12,895 nt of DNA from an uncultured Bacilli bacterium (GCA_947628075.1 CANQYF010000029.1:1-12895); one strand, 5' to 3'; shown: positions 1-7,126, counted from the stretch's first letter. A program made the numbers and translations. Notes: generated by a model from the sequence alone, not told the origin.

Positions 1-2
1 TA

Positions 3-395
3 AAAGATTCTATAGGAAATATAAAATTTGAAGACAATACTTTAAAACTAAAAAAGCAAATTGAAAGTCTAGAACTTACAAATAATAAACTAACTGAAAA
101 TTTAGATAAAACTTATATGGATAGATTAAAAGGTATTATTGATGAATCACAATATTTAAGAATAAGTGGAAATATAAAAAAAGAGATAGATGATAATAAA
201 AAGAGTATTGATAATCTTAAAAATGAAAATCAAAAAGAGAGCAAAATAGATAACAGAAAAATTGAAGAATACATTAATGAATTTTTATCACTAGATAATC
301 CAACTAGAGAATTAATAATAAATTTAGTTGAAAAAATCTATATCTATCAAGATAAGAGGGTAGATATTATATTTACATTTAAAAATACTACATAA
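3..395 (+). CDS. Large serine recombinase, C-terminal fragment (5' end outside window)
   Basis: The frame is open from the window edge to a TAA at 393-395, giving about 130 C-terminal residues. A lysine- and glutamate-rich coiled-coil stretch is followed by YMDRLKGIIDESQY, which resembles the 'LYeDkvdGiIseeey' segment of large serine recombinases. The end, PTRELIINLVEKIYIYQDKR followed by a beta-rich IIFTF tail, matches the usual C-terminal end of that family. The catalytic serine domain and most of the zinc-ribbon region lie upstream and cannot be seen. Such enzymes integrate and excise phages, ICEs and IMEs, and the integrase gene often sits directly beside its attachment site. Here its stop codon is a few bases from where a broken LysM gene resumes, which fits that arrangement. 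Family assignment is by pattern recognition only. The ATG at 117 is internal, not the true start. Confidence 0.8.
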   Translation, partial: KDSIGNIKFEDNTLKLKKQIESLELTNNKLTENLDKTYMDRLKGIIDESQYLRISGNIKKEIDDNKKSIDNLKNENQKESKIDNRKIEEYINEFLSLDNPTRELIINLVEKIYIYQDKRVDIIFTFKNTT

Positions 396-415
396 AAAGG
401 GTATCAGGTGACACT
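393..415. other. Probable attachment-site junction (att) of an integrated element
   Basis: The recombinase stop codon is at 393-395. LysM-coding sequence (SGDTLWG) begins at about 404. The crossover must lie in the few bases between, probably near GGTATCAGGTGACAC. This is the layout expected when a serine integrase uses a conserved LysM codon stretch as its target. The exact core cannot be defined because the other end of the element is outside the window. Confidence 0.45.
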
Positions 416-997
416 TTATGGGGAATAGCTCGTAAATTTGGCATTACTGTTGACGAATTAAAACAAGCTAATAATCTAACAAATAATGCCTTATCAATTA
501 ATCAACTTCTATATATACCGCCAAAGGATACTGAAGTAGTAGAAACCGAAATGTACACAGTTAAAAGCGGTGATACACTATATGGTATAGCTAGAAAATT
601 TACTTTATCAGTAGATGAATTAAAAAAACTTAATAATCTTACAAATAATAATTTAAGCATCGGTCAAAAATTAATCGTTTCTAAACCTTCCCAAGCAACA
701 GAAACAACCTATGTAGTAATGAAAGGCGATACATTATATGGAATTGCCAATAAATTTGGAGTTACAGTAGATGAATTAAAAAATTTAAATAATTTAAAAA
801 GTAATACATTATCTATTGGTCAAATTTTAAAAATACCTACTACTAACCAGAATGAAGTAACATATACAGTTAAAAGTGGTGATACATTATATGGAATTGC
901 AAGAACTTACAATACAACTGTAGATAAGATTAAACAATTAAATAATTTGAAAACTAATAATTTACAAATTGGTCAAATACTTATTTTACCAAGCTAA
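396..997 (+). pseudogene. LysM-repeat protein, 5'-truncated at the recombinase junction
   Basis: The frame that ends at 995-997 runs back without a stop to 383. It encodes LysM sequence from about 401 (SGDTLWGIARKFGITVDELK). Three further LysM units follow, beginning YTVKSGDTLYG (551), YVVMKGDTLYG (about 710) and YTVKSGDTLYG (about 860). LysM binds peptidoglycan N-acetylglucosamine chains. Normally such repeats are joined to a signal peptide or a hydrolase domain, and neither is present. There is no ATG, GTG or TTG in this frame before ATG 551, and 551 has no Shine-Dalgarno in front of it. The first visible LysM unit lacks its 'Y-T-V-K' opening exactly where the recombinase gene ends. I infer that an insertion cut off the 5' part, so the remainder is probably untranslated. 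A short product from 551 (148 residues, three LysM units) cannot be excluded. Confidence 0.75.
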
Positions 998-1021
998 AGT
1001 CTATTATTTATAGGCTTTTTT
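897..1021. repeat. Direct repeat, copy 1 (LysM tail plus terminator)
   Basis: This is the intact member of a diverged direct repeat; copy 2 is 1796-1879. The two copies bracket the pyrophosphatase gene. Similarity covers the final LysM codons, the stop and the terminator hairpin. Confidence 0.75.
997..1021 (+). terminator. Intrinsic terminator of the LysM gene
   Basis: AAGTCTAT (997-1004) pairs with ATAGGCTT (1010-1017), eight base pairs with one G-U. The loop is five bases and the hairpin runs into a T-tract (1016-1021). It begins at the last base of the stop codon. A near-identical hairpin recurs at 1853-1879. Confidence 0.8.
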
Positions 1022-1131
1022 GTATGAAAAAATGTTTAGATTAGTGAGGATAATGAAAATTATTATGGACCTCAAAATGTAGTATTTAATGAAAACAATA
1101 AATAGGTTAGCACTTAAATATACTAAAATCA

Positions 1132-1140
1132 TGATATAAT
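1132..1140 (+). promoter_or_regulatory. Promoter of the RdgB-family gene (extended -10)
   Basis: TGATATAAT (1132-1140) is a consensus extended -10. The position 17 bases upstream (1112-1117, ACTTAA) is a poor -35. The predicted leader is only about 15 bases and carries GAGGAG at 1149-1154. Confidence 0.6.
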
Positions 1141-1162
1141 ATTTATACGAGGAGAGAATTTT

Positions 1163-1780
1163 ATGAAAATGATTTTTGGAACAACTAACCAGCGAAAACT
1201 CGAAGATTTACAAAATATTATTAATGAAATGAATTTAGACTTAGAAGCTTTGAGTATGACAGACATAGGATGGGATAGAGGAGAAATAGAAGAAACCGGC
1301 TCTACAATTGAAGAAAATTCTTTGATTAAAGCAAATGCAATTTTATCTTTTTGCAAAGAACATAATTTTGAAAATCCCATAATAACAGATGACGCAGGGT
1401 TATTTGTGGATGCTTTAAATGGTGAACCTGGTGTCTACACAGCAAGATATGCCGATGATGAACTATTATTAAATCCTAATTTACCTAAATATCAATGCGT
1501 TATAAAATTATTAAATAAATTAAATGGTGAAAAAAATAGAAATGCCACTTATAGATGTTGTGTTACTGTTATGATGCCAAATGGTAAATATTATCAAGTA
1601 ATTGGCGAAAGCAAAGGAACTATTTCAGAAGAAATAATTGGAGATTTAAAGAAACCCTATTTTTACTCAGTATTTATGTTAGCAGGAACAAATGTAGCTT
1701 TTAATTCTTTAAAAAACAATGATTTAAAGAATACATATAGATACAATGCCTTAAGAAAATCTTTTAAAAAAATAAAGTAA
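1163..1780 (+). CDS. Divergent RdgB/HAM1-family non-canonical purine NTP pyrophosphatase
   Basis: The product is 205 residues, the usual size for the family. Enzymes of this family hydrolyse ITP, dITP and XTP to the monophosphate plus pyrophosphate and so keep deaminated purines out of DNA and RNA. The N-terminal half is canonical: TTNQRK (7-12), ETGSTIEENSLIKA (about 44-57) with the metal-binding Glu, and DDAGLFVDAL then ARYADD (about 75-100). The C-terminal half is unusual. Where the family has GFGYDPIF this protein has a KPYFYSVFML stretch, and the SHRGKAL motif is TYRYNAL. Base specificity may therefore be altered, or activity lost. The ATG is set by GAGGAG at 1149-1154. The gene has its own extended -10 promoter, and its terminator lies inside a LysM-gene remnant. 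Confidence 0.85.
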   Translation: MKMIFGTTNQRKLEDLQNIINEMNLDLEALSMTDIGWDRGEIEETGSTIEENSLIKANAILSFCKEHNFENPIITDDAGLFVDALNGEPGVYTARYADDELLLNPNLPKYQCVIKLLNKLNGEKNRNATYRCCVTVMMPNGKYYQVIGESKGTISEEIIGDLKKPYFYSVFMLAGTNVAFNSLKNNDLKNTYRYNALRKSFKKIK

Positions 1781-1796
1781 TATTATTATATAACTT

Positions 1797-1852
1797 TGCA
1801 AGAACTTACAAAACTAATAATTTATAAATTGGTCAAGTACTTCTACCAAGTT
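1797..1852 (+). pseudogene. Degraded second copy of the LysM gene 3' end
   Basis: TTGCAAGAACTTAC at 1796-1809 repeats 897-910 exactly. The copy then skips the equivalent of 911-949 and continues AAAACTAATAATTTA, AAATTGGTCAA and ACCAAG, matching 950-993 with a few substitutions and one 3-base deletion. Both deletions (39 and 3 bases) are multiples of three. In the LysM frame a CAA codon has become TAA, so the piece is non-coding. It is followed by the same terminator as the first copy. Confidence 0.8.
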
Positions 1853-1879
1853 AAAGTCTATTATTTATAGACTTTTTTT
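1853..1879 (+). terminator. Intrinsic terminator after the RdgB-family gene
   Basis: AAAGTCTAT (1853-1861) and ATAGACTTT (1867-1875) form a perfect nine-base-pair stem with a five-base loop, followed by a run of T to 1879. It is homologous to the LysM terminator at 997-1021. Confidence 0.85.
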
Positions 1880-1881
1880 GT

Positions 1882-1898
1882 TATAATAATTTAAGAGG
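1882..1898 (+). promoter_or_regulatory. Possible -10 and ribosome binding site of the PF06541-type gene
   Basis: TATAAT at 1882-1887 lies just after the preceding terminator. AAGAGG at 1893-1898 gives a good Shine-Dalgarno for ATG 1905. No -35 is recognisable and the implied leader is only about 11 bases, so the promoter part is uncertain. Confidence 0.4.
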
Positions 1899-1904
1899 TA
1901 TTAA

Positions 1905-2573
1905 ATGAATTTTTGGAGTATTTTTTTAATTTATATATTTTATTCTATCATCGGTTGGTGTATAGAAATATGTGAGAGTTTTATTCGCGAAAAAAGATTT
2001 GTAAATAGAGGCTTTTTAATTGGACCATATTGTCCTATTTATGGTGTATCCATTTTAGCTATTCTATTTTTTCTTAAAGATTATAAAGATAGACCATTTG
2101 GAATGTTTATAATTTCCATGGTTATTTGTGGTTTAATAGAATATTTAGGCAGTTTTATATTAGAAAAAATTTTTAAAACAAGATGGTGGGATTATAGTCA
2201 TAAAAAATTCAATATAAATGGGCGCATATGTTTAGATAATTTAATATTCTTTGGCCTTGGCTGTTTATTAGTAATGTATATAATTGAGCCTTTTATATTA
2301 AAGTTAATCTTAAAGATACCATCACCAATATTAATAACTATATCTCTTATTTTATTAATAATATATATAACTGATACGATAATTTCTTTTAGAATTATTT
2401 GGAATTTTAAAAAAGTTAATCAAGATACAAACAAAGAAAGTACCGAAAAAGTATCAAAATTTGTGAAAGAGACAATAGTGGAACAAAATAAAATACTTTA
2501 TAGAAGATTAGTTAAAGCTTTTCCTAAACTAAAGATAATAAAAAATATAAGATCAAGAAAAAAAGAATTTTAA
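1905..2573 (+). CDS. PF06541-type (ABC_trans_CmpB) multi-pass membrane protein
   Basis: This 222-residue membrane protein has about five hydrophobic segments, near residues 4-20, 44-57, 67-84, 112-132 and 140-163, and a basic cytoplasmic-looking tail. Signature pieces of the family are visible in order: GWCIE (17-21), NRGFLIGPYCPIYG (34-47), the Glu-rich ...GLIEYLGSFILE segment, WWDYS (94-98) and NINGRIC (103-109). The family is labelled 'putative ABC-transporter type IV' in databases, but no ATPase partner lies nearby and its biochemical role is not established. The start is supported by AAGAGG six bases upstream. The 3' end overlaps the convergent tsaC gene by four bases, with no terminator between them. 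Confidence 0.85.
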   Translation: MNFWSIFLIYIFYSIIGWCIEICESFIREKRFVNRGFLIGPYCPIYGVSILAILFFLKDYKDRPFGMFIISMVICGLIEYLGSFILEKIFKTRWWDYSHKKFNINGRICLDNLIFFGLGCLLVMYIIEPFILKLILKIPSPILITISLILLIIYITDTIISFRIIWNFKKVNQDTNKESTEKVSKFVKETIVEQNKILYRRLVKAFPKLKIIKNIRSRKKEF

Positions 2574-3166
2574 AGTAATTTATCTTTAAAATCCTTTTTT
2601 ATTGTTTCAGCTAATTTGCCTTCTCTTAAAAATTTAATCTTATCATTTTCAATTTTTATAATTGTTGAAGCCACACTAGTTATAGTACCTCCGTCATCAA
2701 CATAATCTATGTTTTTTAATAATTCGTTATTTATTTCGTTAGCATTGGTAATTACATCATCACCAGATATATTAGCGCTAGTTGCAATAATTGGTTTATT
2801 TATTTTAGTTATTAATGTAATTAAATCTTGATTATTAGGGATCCTTATTCCCACTAAAGGAGAAGATGCTGTTACTAAGTCATCTATATTATTATTTTTA
2901 GGAAGCAAAATACTTAAAGGACCAGGCATATATTTTTCTATAATTTCTGTTTCTAAAGAATTAATATCTTTAGTATATTCTTTAAGCATATTAATATCAC
3001 TAACTAAAATAATAAGTGGCTTATTAGAAGATCGTTTTTTTGTTACAAATACTTTTTTAACAGCCTCTATATTAGTGGCATCACATATTATACCATAAGT
3101 TGTATCTGTTGGAATAATAGCCAATTTACCTTGTTTTAAAAGATCAATTAATAATTCAATATTCAT
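2570..3166 (-). CDS. tsaC: L-threonylcarbamoyladenylate synthase (TsaC/YwlC, YrdC domain)
   Basis: TsaC makes threonylcarbamoyl-AMP from threonine, bicarbonate and ATP. This is the first step of the t6A modification at position 37 of ANN-decoding tRNAs. The 198-residue product is a single YrdC domain without the C-terminal Sua5 extension. Motifs in order are PTDTTYGI (19-26), KKRSSNKPL (43-51), PGPLSIL (81-87), VGIRIP (105-110), ATSANISG (128-135), SVASTI (164-169) and LREG (180-183). The ATG has AGGTGA a few bases upstream. It starts 16 bases after the stop codon of the upstream helical-protein gene and has no clear promoter of its own there, so it is probably co-transcribed. The later-step partners TsaB, TsaD and TsaE are not in the window. 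Confidence 0.93.
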   Translation of the reverse strand: MNIELLIDLLKQGKLAIIPTDTTYGIICDATNIEAVKKVFVTKKRSSNKPLIILVSDINMLKEYTKDINSLETEIIEKYMPGPLSILLPKNNNIDDLVTASSPLVGIRIPNNQDLITLITKINKPIIATSANISGDDVITNANEINNELLKNIDYVDDGGTITSVASTIIKIENDKIKFLREGKLAETIKKDFKDKLL

Positions 3167-3182
3167 TATTTCACCTATATAA

Positions 3183-4247
3183 TTATTTTTTTAATACTAA
3201 AGAAATTTCTTTAACTTTGCTCCGGTCAGATCTTATGATTTGAAAACAATTAGAAACAAAATCTCGACCAATATGTTCTCTTAAATGATATTTATTATAT
3301 TCGTTACTGTCAACAATATCATGAAATTCATAATTAAACTCCGCAAGCATTTCTTCATTTAACATTAAGAAAGCGCTTCTTAAAAAACATTGCATCATTA
3401 TTGAACTTGATAATGTCGTGGGATTTAGAAATTCTTTGTCATGTAGTTCAAGTATATGACATAAATCCCAAATAACTTCTGAAGTACCACAAACTTCTTT
3501 TAACATTGTATATGAATTTAAATCAATTCCATAAATATCAGCCATTGCTTTTGCTTTAGTATAATAATCTTTAGATATTTCAAAATTACTTGCAAGCATA
3601 TCATCTTCAACTGATTTGCAAATAAAAGCAGTATAATATTTTGTATATATTAAATTATTTTTAGTATCTGAAAATTGTTTACTCTCAATATTTTCTTGTA
3701 AAAATAGTAAAAAGCCATTCAATAAATCAGTGTCTATAGCTTTTTGCAATTTAAAATTTTTATAAGCATCAAATGATAAATTTTTGTTATCAATATTTAT
3801 GCCTAAAGCTTTAGCAATTTTATAAAGATTTGGAGCAAGAGAAGTAGCTTCTTTAAAATCACTAAAATTAGTAATTTTTTCTTGATCTAATATATTAAAT
3901 ATTCGACGATATGCTTTTTGATTATAATTTTGCATAACTATACTTTCATTATTAGTAATTTTTAAATCAGCTGGATTATTGATTTTATAATTAATAATAT
4001 AATCAATAAAAGCATTACATTTTGGATAAGTTAACTTTATATCTTGATAAGCAGAATTTTCTAAAAGAATAGCTTGTTTTAAATATTTAAAATATATTTT
4101 ATAATCTTCTGTATCTTTTTTATTATGTATTTCTAAATCAAATAACATTTGATAGAAAGATTCTATAGATTTGGTAATATTAATTAATTCATTAAGCCAA
4201 TTAATATCCTGTTTTGATAGTTTATATTTTTCCATTTTCTCACTCAT
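3183..4247 (-). CDS. Hypothetical helical protein, 354 residues
   Basis: I do not recognise this protein. It is largely alpha-helical in character, rich in Lys, Asn, Ile and Leu, and has no signal peptide, membrane span or nucleotide-binding motif. Cysteines are scattered and no zinc-binding pattern is seen. The C-terminal third (about 250-345) has the densest set of His, Glu and Asp residues, including HILELHDKEF and HLREHIGRDFVSNCF. It has its own promoter at 4276-4304 and an AAGGA Shine-Dalgarno about ten bases before ATG 4247. An ATG five codons downstream (MEKYK...) is an alternative start. It follows the DUF3419 gene by 71 bases and precedes tsaC by 16. It is clearly a real gene from its length, intact frame and RBS, but its function is unknown. 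Confidence 0.75.
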   Translation of the reverse strand: MSEKMEKYKLSKQDINWLNELINITKSIESFYQMLFDLEIHNKKDTEDYKIYFKYLKQAILLENSAYQDIKLTYPKCNAFIDYIINYKINNPADLKITNNESIVMQNYNQKAYRRIFNILDQEKITNFSDFKEATSLAPNLYKIAKALGINIDNKNLSFDAYKNFKLQKAIDTDLLNGFLLFLQENIESKQFSDTKNNLIYTKYYTAFICKSVEDDMLASNFEISKDYYTKAKAMADIYGIDLNSYTMLKEVCGTSEVIWDLCHILELHDKEFLNPTTLSSSIMMQCFLRSAFLMLNEEMLAEFNYEFHDIVDSNEYNKYHLREHIGRDFVSNCFQIIRSDRSKVKEISLVLKK

Positions 4248-4275
4248 TTCTTTTATATCCTTTTGAAATGACCTT

Positions 4276-4304
4276 ATTTTAACATAAAACCATTAAATCG
4301 TAAA
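4276..4304 (-). promoter_or_regulatory. Promoter of the helical-protein gene (and probably tsaC)
   Basis: On the minus strand TTTACG (4299-4304) and TAAAAT (4276-4281) are separated by 17 bases, with TG one base before the -10. The predicted leader to ATG 4247 is about 22 bases. Confidence 0.6.
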
Positions 4305-4318
4305 TATCAATTTCATTA

Positions 4319-5269
4319 TTATTTAATTCTTTTCATTACGATTCCATTATATAATTTTGATTCATAACTATTTAATTCTTTTATAGTAATTGTATGATCA
4401 GATAATAAGTCTTTCCTTTTAACTTGGGATGCATTAAATATAGTTTCGGAATGAAATGTTTCAGTTCCATAATTAAATATATAATGTAAGAAAATAATTG
4501 CATCTTTAAAACAAATTTTTTCTAAACTTTTGCTAAATTCTTGAAGATTGTTAATAGGCCAATAAAAGCCCCAATTTTTATAAAAGTAATCTAAGATATT
4601 TGATAATAAAATCGCATCATAATGATCATTTAAATCTCCTAACTCGTGCGCATTTTGTTCTCTAAAGCAATAATTTAAATTTAAAAGATTAGCTTTTAAA
4701 ACATTATAAGCTTCTTCACTTAATAAATAAGAATTATAATTTTTACTTTTTTCTAAAACAGGAGTATTTAAACATAATAGATTAATGAGGCTTATTTTAG
4801 CTTCTTTATGTTTTTGATTATTATAATTATAATCTAATAAACTTTGCCAAAAATATTGATGCTTTTTTTCCATAAATGGCTGTAAATCCCACATAATACT
4901 AGTGACATCGTCTAGTGAAGTATTATCTTTTGTTAATAAATCTATTATTTTAAAAAATTCATTATAATTATATTTTAATATTAAAGCTTTTTTTAAACTA
5001 AATAGATATTCTGTTAATTTATTTGTATCAAACGCCGTAATGTCTTTTACGCCTTTTAATGCTAATTCAAGAGCATGATCACCACTAGAGGCAACGGTTA
5101 AAGCTTTACTATGATTATCTAGATTTGTCATGTTTAAATATTCTTTGATATTTTCATTAGTCCATAGATATACTTTGGAATATTCAGAAAATGGTGGATT
5201 AAGATTATTATTTTGTAGTTGTGTATCGATAATTTTTTTTGCGCCCTTAATGGCATCATAATCAATCAT
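4319..5269 (-). CDS. DUF3419-family (BtaA-like) putative SAM-dependent protein
   Basis: The 316-residue product carries the pattern I associate with DUF3419. There is YLWTNENIKEYL (34-45), then the SAM-binding-like turn LTVASSGDHALE (57-68), an acidic strand end ITAFDTN (77-83), an LKKA.IL helix, and YDAILLSNILDY (217-228). The characterised member BtaA transfers the 3-amino-3-carboxypropyl group of S-adenosylmethionine to diacylglycerol in betaine-lipid synthesis. No BtaB-like methyltransferase is present here, so betaine lipid is not implied and the substrate is unknown. The start is supported by AGAGGGGGG a few bases upstream, an unusually G-rich ribosome binding site for this genome. The gene has its own extended -10 at 5300-5308 and lies between the HerA-like and helical-protein genes. 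The assignment is from remembered motifs and should be tested against the profile. Confidence 0.7.
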   Translation of the reverse strand: MIDYDAIKGAKKIIDTQLQNNNLNPPFSEYSKVYLWTNENIKEYLNMTNLDNHSKALTVASSGDHALELALKGVKDITAFDTNKLTEYLFSLKKALILKYNYNEFFKIIDLLTKDNTSLDDVTSIMWDLQPFMEKKHQYFWQSLLDYNYNNQKHKEAKISLINLLCLNTPVLEKSKNYNSYLLSEEAYNVLKANLLNLNYCFREQNAHELGDLNDHYDAILLSNILDYFYKNWGFYWPINNLQEFSKSLEKICFKDAIIFLHYIFNYGTETFHSETIFNASQVKRKDLLSDHTITIKELNSYESKLYNGIVMKRIK

Positions 5270-5273
5270 AAAA

Positions 5274-5282
5274 ACCCCCCTC
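5274..5282 (-). promoter_or_regulatory. G-rich ribosome binding site of the DUF3419 gene
   Basis: The minus strand reads AGAGGGGGG followed by TTTTT and ATG. The run of six G (5275-5280) is unusual in such AT-rich DNA and could in principle vary in length. Confidence 0.6.
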
Positions 5283-5299
5283 TAAATAAATTTCTTTAT

Positions 5300-5308
5300 A
5301 TTTTAGCA
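5300..5308 (-). promoter_or_regulatory. Extended -10 of the DUF3419 gene
   Basis: The minus strand reads TGCTAAAAT (5308-5300). No good -35 is present at 17 bases. The leader to ATG 5269 is about 24 bases. Confidence 0.5.
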
Positions 5309-5377
5309 CATTTCAATAAAGATTTCTACTTAAATTTAATTATGAATAATTATCAAATGAAATATTGTTTATTAATC

Positions 5378-7126
5378 TTAAAACCAAAGTTTAGCTATAT
5401 TAGCACTAGATGAAGTAGGAGCGGGAGTAGCTATATCCATTTTGACAATTGTTGGGGTTTTAAAAGCTGTTCCAAAAGTTAAACAGTGTCCAACTTGGAG
5501 ATTCTTTATTTTTTCAATCATTTCTTCATCGACATAAGGAATCATAGGTTTTATATAATCTATATCATTAGGGTGACTAATTTTAAATACTAAAAAATTA
5601 TTACATTGAGATAAAACGGTTTGGGATAATTCGGATGGCCTTTGACTTATTAAATTTAATAAAACAGCATATTTTCTTCCTTCTTTAGCAATTCTTTCAA
5701 AGATATTATAACCTAATATTTCTATATCTCTATCATTTTGCACATAACGATGTGCTTCTTCTAAAACAATATGAATAGGATTTTCTGCTCTTTTTAATTC
5801 ATTTTTGGCATAATCAAATAAAAATTTAGAATATATTTTAGCTATTATTTTAGCAAATCGATCATCGATACTATTTAGATTTAAATTGATAACTTGGGTT
5901 TTTAAATTATTTTGATGGGTTAGCATATAAAAGAAATCTTCTTTAGAAAAATATTTATCAAATTCAAAAAAACGATATTGCCCACTATCAATTATACTAG
6001 CTAATCTTACTCTTAGTTCATGGGCTAAGCTATAAACTTTTTCATTATTTAAAATACCTTCATCAATAAGAGCAAAATCAAATGCATATAGTAAATCTTT
6101 TAAAGTATATAAAAATGTCCCATCAGGATATTCCAAATTCATCTCATCTAAAACATATTTATTTAGAAAATTAACAACTAATTCCATATCTCTAATTTTG
6201 CCAGTATTATCAATCATCATACATTGTTTTAATGGTCTAGTATAACCAGGCATATATATTTCCGTATTTAAATTTAATTCTTTAGTATTATATCTAGTTA
6301 AAACCGAAAATATTTGATCTCTTATTTGAGCAGGGGTATTACCATTAATAAATATATCTAATAAACTTTTCGCAATTATACTATTTTTGTATTTTATAAC
6401 ACTATCTTCATCTCGACTAAAGATATTGACAATTTTTAAAGCTTTCTCGACAATAGGAATTTGATTTTTATCATTAACCTCTAATAATAGACAAATATCA
6501 TCTAAACTAAGTAACCATAAAGGAATATGCAGAAGTTCTTCGTTACTTTTTAAATCTGTAGTATAATTTTTGTAATTAAGATTTTTGTGAACATAATTAA
6601 TCATACTAAAAGCATTTTTATATTCGCCATAGACATCGATTATAAAAATCGTAGCATTAAGGGGATTAGCATCTTTATTATAAAATAAATTTTGTAAAAG
6701 ACGAGCCATTCCACATGACTTACCAGAACCAGTATTGCCAAGCACTACCAAATGATTAGCGAATAAATTATTGATATCAGCATAAATAGGATAATTGGCA
6801 TATAAAGCACTTTTTCCTAAATATACTTTTTCTTCAGGAACATAATTATTAATATTAAATAATATTTTAATCTCTTCATTATTTAAAAGATATATTTTTG
6901 AATCAAAATTGGGTCTTTTACTTATTCCGTATATAAATCCATTATTAATTATTTCTCCAATTAATTTAATGCTAAAATTTTCTTTAGTAACGTCAAAAAT
7001 TTCGCCAACAAAAATAGAATTTTCAGAAAGAATTTTGACATATAAATTAATAATATTATCTTTTATATCATGAGCTTTTTTAATTACAATAATATTATTT
7101 TTAATTTCTAATATTTCTCCTAGCAT
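5378..7126 (-). CDS. HerA-like DUF87 P-loop ATPase with HAS-barrel N-terminus
   Basis: HerA-type ATPases are hexameric DNA translocases of the FtsK-HerA superfamily. This 582-residue protein has the full set of parts. A beta-rich N-terminal region (1-95) is consistent with a HAS barrel. It is followed by Walker A GNTGSGKS (130-137), IDVYGEYK (163-170), an insertion of mostly helices, Walker B HIVLEEAHRYV (452-462), ERIAKEGRKY (477-486) with the likely arginine finger, SQRPSELS (494-501), and a Pro/Ser-rich tail ending in W-F. HerA usually works with the nuclease NurA, and in some defence systems with SIR2 or other effectors. No NurA or recognisable nuclease adjoins it here. A strong promoter (7155-7183) and AAAAAGGG before the ATG support the start. 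It probably acts on DNA in the cytoplasm, but the pathway is unknown. Confidence 0.88.
   Translation of the reverse strand: MLGEILEIKNNIIVIKKAHDIKDNIINLYVKILSENSIFVGEIFDVTKENFSIKLIGEIINNGFIYGISKRPNFDSKIYLLNNEEIKILFNINNYVPEEKVYLGKSALYANYPIYADINNLFANHLVVLGNTGSGKSCGMARLLQNLFYNKDANPLNATIFIIDVYGEYKNAFSMINYVHKNLNYKNYTTDLKSNEELLHIPLWLLSLDDICLLLEVNDKNQIPIVEKALKIVNIFSRDEDSVIKYKNSIIAKSLLDIFINGNTPAQIRDQIFSVLTRYNTKELNLNTEIYMPGYTRPLKQCMMIDNTGKIRDMELVVNFLNKYVLDEMNLEYPDGTFLYTLKDLLYAFDFALIDEGILNNEKVYSLAHELRVRLASIIDSGQYRFFEFDKYFSKEDFFYMLTHQNNLKTQVINLNLNSIDDRFAKIIAKIYSKFLFDYAKNELKRAENPIHIVLEEAHRYVQNDRDIEILGYNIFERIAKEGRKYAVLLNLISQRPSELSQTVLSQCNNFLVFKISHPNDIDYIKPMIPYVDEEMIEKIKNLQVGHCLTFGTAFKTPTIVKMDIATPAPTSSSANIAKLWF

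Larger units (their letters stand above)
1796..1879. repeat. Direct repeat, copy 2 (LysM tail plus terminator)
   Basis: This is the shortened copy of 897-1021, lacking internal blocks of 39 and 3 bases. It lies 16 bases after the stop codon of the pyrophosphatase gene and supplies that gene's terminator. Confidence 0.75.

Noticed and set aside
551..997. CRISPR-like regular repeats
   Set aside because: The periodic similarity of about 150 bases comes from tandem LysM domains in a coding frame, not from short repeats with unique spacers.
1022..1131. Possible remnant coding sequence after the LysM terminator (a short frame reading NYYGPQNVVFNENNK)
   Set aside because: It is fewer than 25 codons, has no start with an RBS, and has no recognisable family. 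It is too short to call.
1129..1380. Minus-strand open frame of 83 codons
   Set aside because: It lies antisense to the well-supported pyrophosphatase gene, and its product has no recognisable features.
5219..5413. Plus-strand open frame of 64 codons
   Set aside because: It overlaps the ends of the DUF3419 and HerA-like genes antisense, has no Shine-Dalgarno, and covers the promoter region between them.
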